A program made the position numbers and the translations under genes. The notes beneath the pieces are model-generated. The model was not told where the DNA came from, made no database searches, and saw only the letters and a program-made list of their open reading frames with translations. Shown here one piece after another: positions 35,064 through 45,094 of a DNA stretch of 60,693 nucleotides (its first letter is position 1; every line of letters begins with the position of its first letter). The stretch comes from Spirochaetales bacterium. Lineage in GTDB: Bacteria > Spirochaetota > GWE2-31-10 > MWDO01. The stretch lies in contig JAFYAI010000159.1 in assembly GCA_017540815.1 (NCBI GenBank), forward strand, positions 1 to 60,693. Reading direction: 5' to 3'.

Positions 35064-36707
35064 TCACTTTTTCAGCACAAGTCCGCGGACTTTACTGAGG
35101 AATTCACTCTGCAATCTCTCATTCTTATTGATAACTGCTTTGCTTGTCGCACCGATGTCATCATACAGACTAAGGATACGGCTCGACTGCAGATCAGGAG
35201 AACCGCCTTTGGCTATGATCTTACGAATCTCTGAGGCTTTCAGATCTTCTTTGATTATATTGATGACACTTTGGACAGGAGAGTATTCCTGCGGCTTCTT
35301 GCCGGAAGGAGTTCCCCCCGTATTTTTAGTTTTCGCCTGTCCCATTTTGAGGATATTGTTAGAGATATATCCCATTTTATTTTCATTATCTGCAATGCTG
35401 TCCGACAAATGCTTCTCACTCCACTGTGATATAAAACTGTTGATGAGCTTCGACAGCCACGACTGCTTGTTCTGAAGATCACGGATGAAGTTAAGCACCG
35501 CTTTATGAACGATGAACTCCTCTATAGAAGTCATCATAGAATGTGCCGCCGGCCCGAACAGTATCTGTTGCTCATGGAAATCTTGGAATTTGAACAATTC
35601 CATAATCGTGCAGAGATTTTTATATCGCTTGGAGTATATCGCTTTTGCGAATATTTCATTCACCTTATCCATATAGATAATCTTTATATCTCGATTGTCA
35701 TAGTCATTGACAAATGACGGATCCGTAATAACTCTGCGCTTCGACAGCACAAGGGTCTTAATGTGTTTATGCAGGAAATTGGTCTTCTTCGCAGACAATA
35801 TCTGTATAGGATCGCCGTTCTCGGTGATGGAGACATTCAGCCCCATCCGCCGCAGCGTAAAGTGCTGAGTATCAAGTGTAACGCGGAGCTCGGAGTCGCT
35901 TTCTTCTTTATCCGAACGGAAAGCAAATATCGTCCCGAGCCCCTCAAGCATCTTCTGCACCGTCTCTCTGTCTGTTGATATATCGCCATGTTCCTTCACA
36001 TTCATAACTATCCAAGAGATGAAGTCAGGATAACGCGGGAAAGTGTTGGCCTCTGCATCCCAATACAGCTGCCCGTCGATGATAGTCTTCAACACGCATT
36101 CATGCAGATAATTAGCTTTGCGGTTGTCTTCTTTGATCGCAAGTTTCGCCTCTTCAACGACCGAACCCATATACGACACCCACGACGGGCACATAATCCT
36201 GGCGATATTAAACAGATCAAGAGTAATCTTAAATACACTAAACGGCATAATCGACTTAGCCTTGTTAGCCATATCCGCAGAGAAGTCTTCATTAGATGTA
36301 AGTATATAGCCGGATCTGAGGAACTGCATACACTTTTTAACATTAGACTCATGTATCTCATTGCGATAGTTCCGCAGCATATCAGCATTCAATCCGGCAA
36401 TACTGATATGCTTATTCTCCTGCATGGTGTATTCTTCTTTGATACGCGATATAACCTCTTCTTTAAGTATAAGCACGAAATTAATATGCAGAGAAGAAAA
36501 GTCATCCACCCGCACAACACAGTCGCATATCTCCAAGAAAGGCTTGAGCATAAAAACAAAAATCTTGTCTTTTATATATGCAATGTCACTCTTAAATGAG
36601 TCCGATGAGAATATCGCATCCGTCGAAACCTGCCCTGTAGGCAGCAAAAATTTCTGGAATACAACAGCACTAAAATCAGACTTGCTAAATAAACTACTAT
36701 AATCCAT
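35064..36707 (-). CDS. Large protein of unknown function, first of the deoD operon
   Basis: A 547-residue, mostly helical cytosolic protein without signal peptide or membrane segment. I see no known motif. A Pro/Gly/Lys-rich linker near residue 450 (TGGTPSGKKPQEYSP) separates a C-terminal basic helical part. The style of the text recalls the unknown protein at 37207. Its stop codon abuts the HAD gene start. Confidence 0.7.
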   Translation of the reverse strand: MDYSSLFSKSDFSAVVFQKFLLPTGQVSTDAIFSSDSFKSDIAYIKDKIFVFMLKPFLEICDCVVRVDDFSSLHINFVLILKEEVISRIKEEYTMQENKHISIAGLNADMLRNYRNEIHESNVKKCMQFLRSGYILTSNEDFSADMANKAKSIMPFSVFKITLDLFNIARIMCPSWVSYMGSVVEEAKLAIKEDNRKANYLHECVLKTIIDGQLYWDAEANTFPRYPDFISWIVMNVKEHGDISTDRETVQKMLEGLGTIFAFRSDKEESDSELRVTLDTQHFTLRRMGLNVSITENGDPIQILSAKKTNFLHKHIKTLVLSKRRVITDPSFVNDYDNRDIKIIYMDKVNEIFAKAIYSKRYKNLCTIMELFKFQDFHEQQILFGPAAHSMMTSIEEFIVHKAVLNFIRDLQNKQSWLSKLINSFISQWSEKHLSDSIADNENKMGYISNNILKMGQAKTKNTGGTPSGKKPQEYSPVQSVINIIKEDLKASEIRKIIAKGGSPDLQSSRILSLYDDIGATSKAVINKNERLQSEFLSKVRGLVLKK

Positions 36708-36788
36708 TTATTCAAACAATCTCCACTGTATATTTTACAAATATTCATCGGAGTTTGTCAAATGATTTTTTTGAATTTAAATAAATAA

Positions 36789-36837
36789 GCAAAAAACAGA
36801 CGATTTTCTTTAACCAAGAAAACCGCCTGTTTTTTGC
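36789..36837 (-). terminator. Terminator after the acyl carrier protein gene
   Basis: A hairpin of about 20 bp with two mismatches, arms GCAAAAAACAG and CTGTTTTTTGC at the base, lies 18 bases after the acp stop codon. Confidence 0.8.
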
Positions 36838-36854
36838 TCACTCAAATCAGCCGA

Positions 36855-37112
36855 TCAGACTGACTTCTCTATAATATCGTAGATACTGCCGACAGTCTTG
36901 AGTTCTTTTGCCTTATCTTCATCAATCTTGAAGTCTTTGCCGGTCTTAGCCTTAACAGCTTTCTCCAAAGCAACTACCAAATCAATACCATCCAAAGAAT
37001 CCAGCTCTAAATCTTCAAACAAATCAGCATCTTCTTTCAACTCTGCTGCTTCTTTCTCAAATTCATCGATAAACACTGCATCAACGATTTCTTTTACTTC
37101 GCTTCGATTCAT
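36855..37112 (-). CDS. acpP: Acyl carrier protein
   Basis: An 85-residue acidic four-helix protein with the phosphopantetheine site DSLDGIDL (Ser near residue 39). The start is ATG 37112 with GGAGG nine bases upstream; an earlier in-frame ATG directly abuts that GGAGG and is unlikely. It carries growing acyl chains for fatty acid or related synthesis. It is a single-gene unit here, away from fab genes. Confidence 0.9.
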   Translation of the reverse strand: MNRSEVKEIVDAVFIDEFEKEAAELKEDADLFEDLELDSLDGIDLVVALEKAVKAKTGKDFKIDEDKAKELKTVGSIYDIIEKSV

Positions 37113-37206
37113 AAAATACATCCTCCGTTTTTTTATATTTTTTAGTATAATAAAATATTGTAAAAAAAGCAACTAATTTTTATAAAAAATTATTTATATT
37201 CGGATT

Positions 37207-38052
37207 TTAATTTAATCCCAAATCTGCAAATAAATTCCGCGTATGACGATCCGGCATAGTATCGGTATCCGTCAGGAAGATGATCCAATCATTAAGCGTA
37301 TCGAAGTTATACCGCGTAAGGATAACTGTCATATCAAATCCTGACAGCTCTCTATCGAATACCCGGCGGAACAGATGCTTAGAGTTACGGAACAACTGAC
37401 TGAAATACTTATCAATGCAGTGCGACAAACTGCTGTCTAAAGAGTCTACATCATCATTAATATCACCGAGACAGCACCTCTCCTGCTCCGGCTCTGTCAA
37501 CAGCCGGAAGAAATGTTCACTCAATCGGGATTCTATATTCTCCACATCCTCTATGATCCCAAGCACCACATCAGTATCGTCTTCATAATTCTTAAACAGC
37601 AGTGAGATATAGACTATCATAGATGTATACAGATCTACCACTCTGCTGAATGTCCTCTTCAGCGGATCCGTAAACTGCTTCGGCTTAATGATCATCGTCA
37701 TCAACAGGTCGAACACATAGATCAGTCTGTCAGGAGAAGCATCGAGCCACTGTATCATCACCGAATCAGGGATCTTCTGCCGAAAATTATTGATAATATC
37801 CTGCCGAACTTTGCCGTTATGTATCTTATCACGCAGAAAATCGTCAAATTCTACGAAGATAAGCTCTTTCTCTCGCGTAAGAGTTTCTTTTCTATACGAT
37901 ACTCCGCTGCTCAGATGACCTGTCTCGGAGTTATTCAGAGACTCTAAGATCCTGCTCTGCAGACTGTTGCCGCACAGGATTGTATCCATTTTTTCCAAAG
38001 ATATACCGTCTCTGTAATCTGACAAAATTTCTTTTAAAAGATCTGCTATCAT
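37207..38052 (-). CDS. Unknown protein coupled to hisS
   Basis: A 281-residue helical cytosolic protein with no recognised domain. A hydrophobic stretch (YVFDLLMTMIIKP) near 108-120 is too short and mixed to be a membrane helix with confidence. The ATG overlaps the hisS stop codon by four bases, so it is translated together with hisS. Confidence 0.68.
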   Translation of the reverse strand: MIADLLKEILSDYRDGISLEKMDTILCGNSLQSRILESLNNSETGHLSSGVSYRKETLTREKELIFVEFDDFLRDKIHNGKVRQDIINNFRQKIPDSVMIQWLDASPDRLIYVFDLLMTMIIKPKQFTDPLKRTFSRVVDLYTSMIVYISLLFKNYEDDTDVVLGIIEDVENIESRLSEHFFRLLTEPEQERCCLGDINDDVDSLDSSLSHCIDKYFSQLFRNSKHLFRRVFDRELSGFDMTVILTRYNFDTLNDWIIFLTDTDTMPDRHTRNLFADLGLN

Positions 38053-39386
38053 TTTCCACCTTTGATATTGTTTACAATACCGCTGACTTCACTCATATTT
38101 ATACCTGCGTACTCTTTCTGAGCCACTATGTCTTTAAGCGTCACTTGACCGTTTTTGATATTGTCATCTGATAAGATAACGAACCTGATCGTTTTCTTCT
38201 CCGCATACTTATACTGCTGGATTATTTTCTTGTTGTCGAAGAATATCTCTGCCGACAGACCGTCTTTCCGGAATAATTGAGCCGCTTTCTGATACTCGCT
38301 CATCAGATCAGGATTTTGATTGAGGATAAGTATATCAGTGTCTGATGCTCTGCCTGACAGCATAGACTTATCTTCCAGCAGGGCCAGCAGCCGATCAAGT
38401 CCAAACGATGCACCTACACCGCTGACAGGAGTCTTGCTGTAGAGTGCCGTAAGATTGTCATAGCGGCCTCCTGAGCATACCGAGCCAAACTGAATGCGGT
38501 CCAACACGAAACTCTCGAACACGATGCCTGTATAATAGTCCAGCCCTCTTGTGATCGCAGGATTATATGAGAACTTATCACCTATGCCCAATTCATTAAC
38601 CGTATTAAAGACAAATCTCAGCTGTTCCAGCCATTTCCTGCCGTCATCATCGACTTGCCCGGCCAGCTCATCTATGATGCCGAATATCTTATCCCCTGTA
38701 ATGCCCGCCCCCTTCTCGGCGATGTCAAGATGCAGATAATCGATAATGCCGTCTGTCTGTGCAGCGGTCAGTCCGAGTTCACTCAGTTCTGATTTCACAG
38801 CATCAGCACCGATCTTATATATCTTGTCGATAATACGCAGCACATCAACCAGCTTGTCTTCAATACCGAGCGTTCTCAGGACAGCGTTAAGCACCTTGCG
38901 GTGATTGACATTAATACGGAACTCTCCGGGTTGTATCGCATCAAATCCGGCTTTGATCATCAGCAGGATGTCAATGTCTGCACATATCGAGTCCGACCCA
39001 AGGATATCAAAGTCACACTGATAGAACTCACGGTAGCGGCCTTTCTGAGTATTCTCGCCTCGCCATACGGGAGCGATATGGTAACGCTTAAACGGCATCG
39101 GCAGCTCATTATAGTGTTCCGAAACGAAACGAGCCAGCGGCACTGTCAGATCAAATCTCATCGACACATCTCTATCCCCGTTATCGCGGAATCTATATAT
39201 CTGTTTATCCGTCTCACCGCCGCCTTTGCCGAGGAGTATCTCGGTATATTCAAGAGCCGGAGTATCTATCGGTGTCAATCCGAAACTTCGGAAGATCTTC
39301 TCCAGCTTGCCGATAAGTTCTTTCTTATCTATCATTACCGACGGCAATGTATCTCTGAATCCTTTAAGAACGCGTGGTTCAATCAT
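38049..39386 (-). CDS. hisS: Histidyl-tRNA synthetase
   Basis: A 445-residue class II synthetase. Motif 1 lies near residue 40-60, motif 2 is in KGRYREFYQCDFDILG, the histidine-binding RGLDYYTGIVFE and GGRYDNL segments are present, and the C-terminal anticodon-binding domain begins near residue 345. It charges tRNA-His. The gene has AAAGGA in front of its ATG. Confidence 0.95.
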   Translation of the reverse strand: MIEPRVLKGFRDTLPSVMIDKKELIGKLEKIFRSFGLTPIDTPALEYTEILLGKGGGETDKQIYRFRDNGDRDVSMRFDLTVPLARFVSEHYNELPMPFKRYHIAPVWRGENTQKGRYREFYQCDFDILGSDSICADIDILLMIKAGFDAIQPGEFRINVNHRKVLNAVLRTLGIEDKLVDVLRIIDKIYKIGADAVKSELSELGLTAAQTDGIIDYLHLDIAEKGAGITGDKIFGIIDELAGQVDDDGRKWLEQLRFVFNTVNELGIGDKFSYNPAITRGLDYYTGIVFESFVLDRIQFGSVCSGGRYDNLTALYSKTPVSGVGASFGLDRLLALLEDKSMLSGRASDTDILILNQNPDLMSEYQKAAQLFRKDGLSAEIFFDNKKIIQQYKYAEKKTIRFVILSDDNIKNGQVTLKDIVAQKEYAGINMSEVSGIVNNIKGGK

Positions 39387-39471
39387 AATATATCCTTTTG
39401 TCTTGTGACAATATCTTTTATATTAAATTATCGAAATTGACATCGTAAAAATTGAATATATTTGAATAAAA

Positions 39472-39506
39472 AAACGCCCGTTTGCTTCAGAAGCAAACGG
39501 GCGTTT
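39472..39506 (-). terminator. Terminator after the chemoreceptor gene
   Basis: A 16-bp perfect GC-rich stem (39472-39487 with 39491-39506) around CAG, A-tract on the left, follows the stop codon closely and lies before hisS. Confidence 0.85.
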
Positions 39507-39516
39507 GTCCATATCA

Positions 39517-41655
39517 TTAGTTTTGTTCGGATTCTTCCTCTGTTTCATCTTCCGGCAATCCGAGATAGAGAACACCGAGGAGATACCCTGTCTCATCCAA
39601 AATCGGCTTATACACTGCAACGAACCATTTATTGACAACGAATGCACGGCCGAAGTATTCTTTCTTCTGTATAACTGCCTGATAAACCTTGCTGTCCTTG
39701 CCGATAGTCGTACCAACGGCTCGCGTATCATCGAAGTTACGCACTGTCGTAGCCACTCGGATGATAGAGTCTTCTGTCGGCTGGAATATCGTAACAGATG
39801 TATTGGTCTTCTCGGCAATCTTATCACACAAATCCGAGTTGCCGGTAACGATCGTCTCTCCGATCTGGAGTTCCTGTATAACATGCCCGCCAATCTGGAC
39901 ATCATTACCTGTCGGCAGGAAGTGTGCTCCGTATTCTCCGAGGATGCGGCTAACCTCTATCAGCTTCGCTTTGAGCACATCCTCTACATGGGTCTGATTT
40001 TCCTTAACCTTGTCGGATCGAATATCGAACTGTCCTACAAACTTCTGCAGCTCCAATGTCTGTGCAACGAAGTCATCCATCGCATTGGACACTTTCTCCG
40101 AATCGTTAAGGTTAGCCAATGCAATATCCGATACATTGCCCATCGCAGTAAGGACTTCCTGAGAACTGATCTTAACTTTCTGGATCTCCTGAGAAATAGT
40201 ACTTACAAGGTTAGCGATCTGATCACTCGAAGATGCGATCTCCTGCAGGATGTTCGTCGTCTCCTTGGAATAATGAACACCTTCCTGAATAATCTTATTA
40301 TTATTAATGACGAGTTCCTCGATCTTATTCGATGCGTTAGTCGATTTCTCGGCAAGTTTTCGGATTTCACCGGCAACTATGTTGAATCCTTTACCTGCTT
40401 CACCGGCACGAGCCGACTCGATAGACGCATTCAATGACAAGAGGTTTGTCTGCTCGGCAATCTCGCGGATAACGCCAAGTGTATTGGTTATCTCCTGCGA
40501 TGAAACTACGATCTTACCCATCTCACCTTCAAGTTTACCCATAGACTCCATACCGACATTTGCTTTGCTTAATGCCTGAGCGGTATAGCCGTTTGCTTTA
40601 TCGGATTCCTGAGCGATAGTCTCGATCATTACATTCATATTCTCGAAGTTTCGCTGCGTCTCTTCAACCGTAACGGCCTGATTATTAGCGGAGTCTTTCA
40701 CCGATGTTGATGAGACAAACAGTGTATGCAGGTTCTTATTAAGAATGTTAATAGCACCGTAAATCTTTTTATTAAGATTCTTAAGTGTCTCAACCGTCTC
40801 ACCGATAGAGTCTGTCAGCTGACCGATCTCATCATTCGTTTCATTGGCGAACTTAACAGTCAGATTACCCTTAGTAACCTCGGCAAGCTGACCTTTTACC
40901 TTGATTATAGGTCTGGTCAATCTGTTAGACAGTCGTCTGGCGATCAACACTCCGACTACAATGACTGCAAGCAGCAGTGAAACCATAACTATAAGTGCGA
41001 TAGTCATCTGCTTCCTTATCTGAGCCTGCAGCTGACTCATCGGCACACCTACGAAGAGGATACCAAATACATCCCCGTAACTGTTCGTGAGCGGAACATA
41101 CCGAACAAGACAATTCTGACCAAGTATATTTGCTTCACCTACATATTCTTCACCGTTCATCATGGCATCTTTGGCTTTGCCGGCAGCAAGCAGCGTATCG
41201 ACTTGTCTCTGCCCGTCTCGTCCGAGGATATTAGTCACGACTCGTTTAAACTCATCATCTTCTCTGACGAAGATCGTCGCCATATCACCGACTTCTTCTT
41301 TTATCTGATCTACAACGGAGTATTTATAATGAATGCTGTTAGAGTCAGAGTCAACGATAACGCCGTCAACGAAATCAAGCTCGCCATACTCACGCTCTAT
41401 ATATCGTCTAAACAAGTAGCCGTCACTTTGGAGTTTCTGTTCAAAGAGATCTTTCATAATGCTGCTGCTGATCGTAGTGATATTGAACATTGCAACGCTG
41501 GTCAGCAATAATGATGACACAATCAGCATATTGATCAAAGTCAGCAATATTCGTGTTGAGAATTTGCTAACCTTTACCTTAGCATTCTTAGCTTTATTCT
41601 TAATCTCATCTACTTTAGAAGAAATAACTTTGTTTTTATTAAATTTCTTTGCCAT
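39517..41655 (-). CDS. Methyl-accepting chemotaxis protein with two Cache-like domains
   Basis: A 712-residue chemoreceptor. After a basic cytosolic start comes a membrane helix (36-59), an extracytoplasmic single-Cache-type domain (about 70-210), a second helix (218-239), a HAMP domain (240-295), and the helical signalling domain with the conserved tip [19 protein letters not shown] near 401-419. Beyond it, residues 585-700 form another domain that aligns with the sensor part: TIF..., RVATTV, the EYFGRA-like and [12 protein letters not shown] segments match TIFV, RVVTNI, EEYVGEA and [12 protein letters not shown] of the first. That second sensor would lie in the cytoplasm. The ligand is unknown. 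Confidence 0.88.
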   Translation of the reverse strand: MAKKFNKNKVISSKVDEIKNKAKNAKVKVSKFSTRILLTLINMLIVSSLLLTSVAMFNITTISSSIMKDLFEQKLQSDGYLFRRYIEREYGELDFVDGVIVDSDSNSIHYKYSVVDQIKEEVGDMATIFVREDDEFKRVVTNILGRDGQRQVDTLLAAGKAKDAMMNGEEYVGEANILGQNCLVRYVPLTNSYGDVFGILFVGVPMSQLQAQIRKQMTIALIVMVSLLLAVIVVGVLIARRLSNRLTRPIIKVKGQLAEVTKGNLTVKFANETNDEIGQLTDSIGETVETLKNLNKKIYGAINILNKNLHTLFVSSTSVKDSANNQAVTVEETQRNFENMNVMIETIAQESDKANGYTAQALSKANVGMESMGKLEGEMGKIVVSSQEITNTLGVIREIAEQTNLLSLNASIESARAGEAGKGFNIVAGEIRKLAEKSTNASNKIEELVINNNKIIQEGVHYSKETTNILQEIASSSDQIANLVSTISQEIQKVKISSQEVLTAMGNVSDIALANLNDSEKVSNAMDDFVAQTLELQKFVGQFDIRSDKVKENQTHVEDVLKAKLIEVSRILGEYGAHFLPTGNDVQIGGHVIQELQIGETIVTGNSDLCDKIAEKTNTSVTIFQPTEDSIIRVATTVRNFDDTRAVGTTIGKDSKVYQAVIQKKEYFGRAFVVNKWFVAVYKPILDETGYLLGVLYLGLPEDETEEESEQN

Positions 41656-41729
41656 TATATGCTCTCTAAAATCAGAATATCATCTTGATTATCGGCACTG
41701 TTCATCGAAAACTTAGATAATGGTGAAAA

Positions 41730-41757
41730 AAAATGCGTTTTAGATAAAACGCATTTT
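41730..41757 (-). terminator. Terminator after nadC
   Basis: A 13-bp stem (41730-41742 with 41745-41757) rich in A and T at its base lies between the nadC stop and the chemoreceptor gene. Confidence 0.75.
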
Positions 41758-41795
41758 ATATTAAAGTCAATCGGATAATTTTTTTTATAAACAAT

Positions 41796-42629
41796 CTACT
41801 TCTTAAGCGAAAAGTCAAATACTTTCACAGTGTGGGTCAGCTCCCCGAATGAGATGAAGTCTATGCCTATCTTCGACAGCGGAGCGATGCGGTCTATCGT
41901 CATATTGCCGGATGCCTCGATCTCCGCTTTGCCGTCGATGAGTTTGACAGCCATCTCCATAGTATCGTCAGTCATATTATCCAGCATTATACGGTCGGCG
42001 TGCATCTCCAAAGCCTGCTTGACCTCTTCCAGATTGCGAGTCTCAACTTCAATCTTGTATCTGTCCCCCCATTTCTTACGCACATTCTCCACGGCCGGTC
42101 GTATTCCGCCGGCAGCATCGATGTGATTATCCTTGATCAGCACCATATCATACAGACCGATGCGGTGATTGCGTCCGTTGCCGCAATAAACAGCGTATTT
42201 CTGCAGCATTCGCAGTCCGGGGATAGTCTTGCGTGTATCAAGGATCGACAGTTTGCCGTCGGACTGGGCAGCAAACCTCGCAGTCTTGGTAGCGATACCG
42301 CTTAGATGTGATATGAAGTTCAATGCAGTGCGCTCGCCCTTGAGTATCGTCCGCACATCGCCGTCTACATCAGCAACCGTGTCACCCTTGTGCAGTCTGT
42401 CCCCGTCACGGAACCGGAATGCCACCTTGCAGCTGCTGTCGAGCCGTGCAAACACATCAGCGAAGATCTCCGCTCCGCACAAAATACCGTCTTCCTTAGC
42501 GACCAGCCGATAATGCTCCTGCTTCGGTTCGGTAAATATCGCATCAGTTGTAACATCACCGGCATCGCCTAAGTCCTCTGCCAAAGCCATGTCGATCAGT
42601 TTGTCATAGTCAGATTTATGTAATTCCAT
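41796..42629 (-). CDS. nadC: Nicotinate-nucleotide pyrophosphorylase (carboxylating) NadC
   Basis: A 277-residue enzyme that forms nicotinate mononucleotide from quinolinate and PRPP. It has the family motifs FISHLSGIATKTARF, DTRKTIPGLRMLQKYAV, CGGxxNHR-like CGNGRNHRIGLYDMVLIKDNH and the EVETRNLEE strand. AAAAGG precedes the ATG. No nadA or nadB is next to it. Confidence 0.95.
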   Translation of the reverse strand: MELHKSDYDKLIDMALAEDLGDAGDVTTDAIFTEPKQEHYRLVAKEDGILCGAEIFADVFARLDSSCKVAFRFRDGDRLHKGDTVADVDGDVRTILKGERTALNFISHLSGIATKTARFAAQSDGKLSILDTRKTIPGLRMLQKYAVYCGNGRNHRIGLYDMVLIKDNHIDAAGGIRPAVENVRKKWGDRYKIEVETRNLEEVKQALEMHADRIMLDNMTDDTMEMAVKLIDGKAEIEASGNMTIDRIAPLSKIGIDFISFGELTHTVKVFDFSLKK

Positions 42630-42752
42630 ATTTTATGCCTTTTATCTTCATTAGTATTGAAGTACGGATAGCATAACACAATGCGGCACAGTTGTCAATC
42701 GATTTTTTTGAACCGAAGAATAAATAGCCTGCAGCGAATTGTTCTGCGGTTC

Positions 42753-42787
42753 AATTATGAATTATGAATTGTGAATTATGAATTGTG
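42753..42787. repeat. Tandem 7-bp repeat
   Basis: Five head-to-tail copies of AATTATG or AATTGTG lie just behind the stop codon of the gene at 42790. A looser array of the same kind of units is at 7155-7200. Confidence 0.7.
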
Positions 42788-42789
42788 AA

Positions 42790-43602
42790 TCATATCCTCA
42801 CCCTCATTCCGATGCTCACGCCGTAGCCGTCGGTATAGCCTTTTTTATCATCGTGAGTGATGGCGATGTCGGGAGTAAATTTTGCAGCCTGACCTTTGCA
42901 CCATGCGGACATCGCAAGAGAGGCGATCATCATCGGCAGGCAGATGCCAAGCCCGACAGCTCCCAATATATCAAGAACAATGCCTCCAACATAAAGTCCG
43001 TCAACCAAATAGTGTTTAGAAACAATAAATTTACCGGCAGGAATATTTGCATTATAGCAGTCGTATTCAACAGAAGTCCGCAATTCTTTTACATAACCAA
43101 ATGCAGTCATAAATATGCCTGCCATTGTCATAAGTAACGAAGTACCGCTTATTGCAATATTGGGGATTGCTATTCTTAAGAAGTTTTTACTTTTTTTCTC
43201 AAGCCATTCAGTAAGTCTGTGCATTTCAAGTTCTTTGACTCTGTAATAATAATTGTAACTATTTATTGATGTAAATATTATGCCATTTATAAACATCCCC
43301 AATGATCCGACACAAAGAAGAATATTACCCATTATAAATAAAGCATCACCGGATATTCCGCCCCAATCATCAATTAAACCGAAACGATACTTTGACAATA
43401 AGAGTCCGACAGGAAGCGAAACTGCAGCAGGCGAACATCCCAATAGAATGCTTCCCAAAAATATCCCATTCATATTTTTGTTTAGCTTATGAATATAATA
43501 TCCGCCACCTGCTGTTTCTTCATAATCCAAATAATTCCTATCATTCGCTGCCGCAAAGAATGTCATAACAAAAAATATAACAGCAATAATACCTCGTCTC
43601 AT
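42790..43602 (-). CDS. Paralogous membrane protein, copy A
   Basis: A 270-residue protein with a signal peptide (MRRGIIAVIFFVMTFFAA) and four further hydrophobic segments near residues 47-70, 87-112, 141-170 and 203-228. The C terminus ends THDDKKGYTDGYGVSIGMRVRI-like, an ending shared with the genes at 44230 and 45921. No family is known to me. The first 24 codons and upstream bases are identical in DNA to those of the copy at 44230 (77 bases). Confidence 0.72.
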   Translation of the reverse strand: MRRGIIAVIFFVMTFFAAANDRNYLDYEETAGGGYYIHKLNKNMNGIFLGSILLGCSPAAVSLPVGLLLSKYRFGLIDDWGGISGDALFIMGNILLCVGSLGMFINGIIFTSINSYNYYYRVKELEMHRLTEWLEKKSKNFLRIAIPNIAISGTSLLMTMAGIFMTAFGYVKELRTSVEYDCYNANIPAGKFIVSKHYLVDGLYVGGIVLDILGAVGLGICLPMMIASLAMSAWCKGQAAKFTPDIAITHDDKKGYTDGYGVSIGMRVRI

Positions 43603-43661
43603 CTGAACCGCCTTATAACATTTTTTTAAAGTACTGTATAAAAGAGAGAATAATACTTAAA

Positions 43662-43681
43662 CAGCCCGCATTAGCGGGCTG
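43662..43681 (-). terminator. Hairpin after the lipoprotein gene at 43696
   Basis: An 8-bp GC-rich stem CAGCCCGC/GCGGGCTG around ATTA lies 14 bases after the stop codon; the following T-run is short. Confidence 0.6.
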
Positions 43682-43695
43682 AATGAACCCAAAAT

Positions 43696-44178
43696 TTATT
43701 TTTTTGAGTATATCCCGGAATAATCCGCTAAAAACTGCTGAAAATCTTCTGTGTAATTGTCCATTGCGGAAGGCGAAATCCTGTCATGCGTTAAAGTCAT
43801 TTTGTTATTGCTATAACTCCACTTAATACCGAGCATATTATGATCATCGCTGGTTTTACGTTCTTCAACCCGACAATCGTGAATATCCCACCAATATGTA
43901 TCACCTGTCAAATCTGTTACATATAAATATGGGTGAGAGCTTGGCAATGATACATCAAAATTATATTCTTTATTGCCATGCTTAATTTTATTCACATTTT
44001 CAAAAGAATATAAGTCCAATGTGAAACTAATATCCGGCGTGTTGTCATTAACCCAAGTACCGGCAAGTTCAGCAGCCATAACGGTCTTCTTCTCCGGTTC
44101 ACTGTTGTTTGTGTCATTTTGACACGCAAAGAGACACATCAACCCAAGCACAACTGATAAAACAATAATTTTTTTCAT
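43696..44178 (-). CDS. Small lipoprotein of the accessory cluster
   Basis: A 160-residue predicted lipoprotein with lipobox LFAC near residues 16-19 and an Asn/Glu/Lys-rich linker. The domain begins ELAGTWVNDNTPDISF and continues in beta strands with a Trp pair (YWWDIHDC), like a small lipocalin-type barrel. The first five codons and the upstream region are shared at DNA level with the lipoprotein gene at 45525. Function unknown. Confidence 0.7.
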   Translation of the reverse strand: MKKIIVLSVVLGLMCLFACQNDTNNSEPEKKTVMAAELAGTWVNDNTPDISFTLDLYSFENVNKIKHGNKEYNFDVSLPSSHPYLYVTDLTGDTYWWDIHDCRVEERKTSDDHNMLGIKWSYSNNKMTLTHDRISPSAMDNYTEDFQQFLADYSGIYSKK

Positions 44179-44229
44179 TTTTTATCCTCCTAATATTTTA
44201 TTTATATTTTATGAAAAAAAATATTCACT

Positions 44230-44955
44230 TCATATCCTCACTCTCATTCCGACGCTTACGCCGTAGCCTTCGGTAAAGTCCTTGTCGTTGTCGTGAGTGA
44301 GGAATATATCGGGTGTGATCCTCTCTAACTCACCTTTGCACCAGGCTGACATCGCAAGAGCGGCGATCATCATCGGGAGACAGACAAGCAATCCGAGACC
44401 GCCAATCACATCGGGGATGATACCGTAAGTCATTAACTCGCTTGGATTAACATACGCAGTAATGTGCATGGCAACACCTGACATAACAGTCAGAAATGAC
44501 ACACCGCTGACAATCCCCGTAATCATCGCAAAGCGAAGATACCGTTTATAAGCATCGGGAATAAATAAATGCTTGAACTCATCGGTTAATATTGGAGCAA
44601 ACTTTTTTAATTTATATACTCCATGTGATAATAATACAATACCGACTGCTAAAGGAGCTGATGTTAATATTGCAAGAGACATTACTCCTGCAACATAATT
44701 CAATCCCCACATCAATGGTGTTGCAAATGTATAAGCCGTTAATGCTGTTCCAGCCGTTGCGACATTTATCAAACATGAACCTGCGATTATTTTGTTAAAT
44801 TGATTCTCCAATGAAAAAGGTTTATACCTTCCTGAAGAATATCGCGTAATTTGATTGGAAACAACATCACTGACCTGATTATTACTCTTTCTATCATTCG
44901 CTGCCGCAAAGAATGTCATAACAAAAAATATAACAGCAATAATACCTCGTCTCAT
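44230..44955 (-). CDS. Paralogous membrane protein, copy B
   Basis: A 241-residue protein with the same signal peptide as copy A and four membrane segments near residues 53-73, 82-106, 139-165 and 180-205, then the tail GYGVSVGMRVRI. The start is ATG 44955, equal to the start of copy A; the frame is open for 120 bases more but without support. The downstream 79 bases are identical to those behind copy C (44163-44241 and 45854-45932). Function unknown. Confidence 0.72.
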   Translation of the reverse strand: MRRGIIAVIFFVMTFFAAANDRKSNNQVSDVVSNQITRYSSGRYKPFSLENQFNKIIAGSCLINVATAGTALTAYTFATPLMWGLNYVAGVMSLAILTSAPLAVGIVLLSHGVYKLKKFAPILTDEFKHLFIPDAYKRYLRFAMITGIVSGVSFLTVMSGVAMHITAYVNPSELMTYGIIPDVIGGLGLLVCLPMMIAALAMSAWCKGELERITPDIFLTHDNDKDFTEGYGVSVGMRVRI

Positions 44956-44974
44956 CTGAACCGCCTTGTGGCTG

Positions 44975-45057
44975 ATTGTATCACAGCGGAACAGTGAAGT
45001 CAACATCTTCGTTTGAGTAAAAATTGAGTAAAAATTGAGTAATTTTTGAGTAAAAGT
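44975..45057 (-). promoter_or_regulatory. Promoter of copy B with phased 11-bp repeats
   Basis: TTGACT (44998-45003) and TACAAT (RC of 44975-44980) are 17 bases apart on the minus strand. Directly upstream of the -35 box, four units starting at 45015, 45026, 45037 and 45048 (GAGTAAAAATT twice, then two variants) follow each other with an 11-bp period. Such phasing could bind a regulator or bend the DNA. Confidence 0.55.
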
Positions 45058-45082
45058 CAAGCATGCCTGTGGCATGCTTGAT
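45057..45082 (-). terminator. Hairpin after the lipoprotein gene at 45095
   Basis: A 10-bp stem CAAGCATGCC/GGCATGCTTG around TGT, with a short T-run on the minus strand, lies behind the stop codon. Confidence 0.6.
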
Positions 45083-45094
45083 GTAAAACCAGTA

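Noticed and set aside
42753..42787. CRISPR-like short repeats
   Set aside because: The units are 7 bp, head to tail and without spacers, and no cas gene is present.
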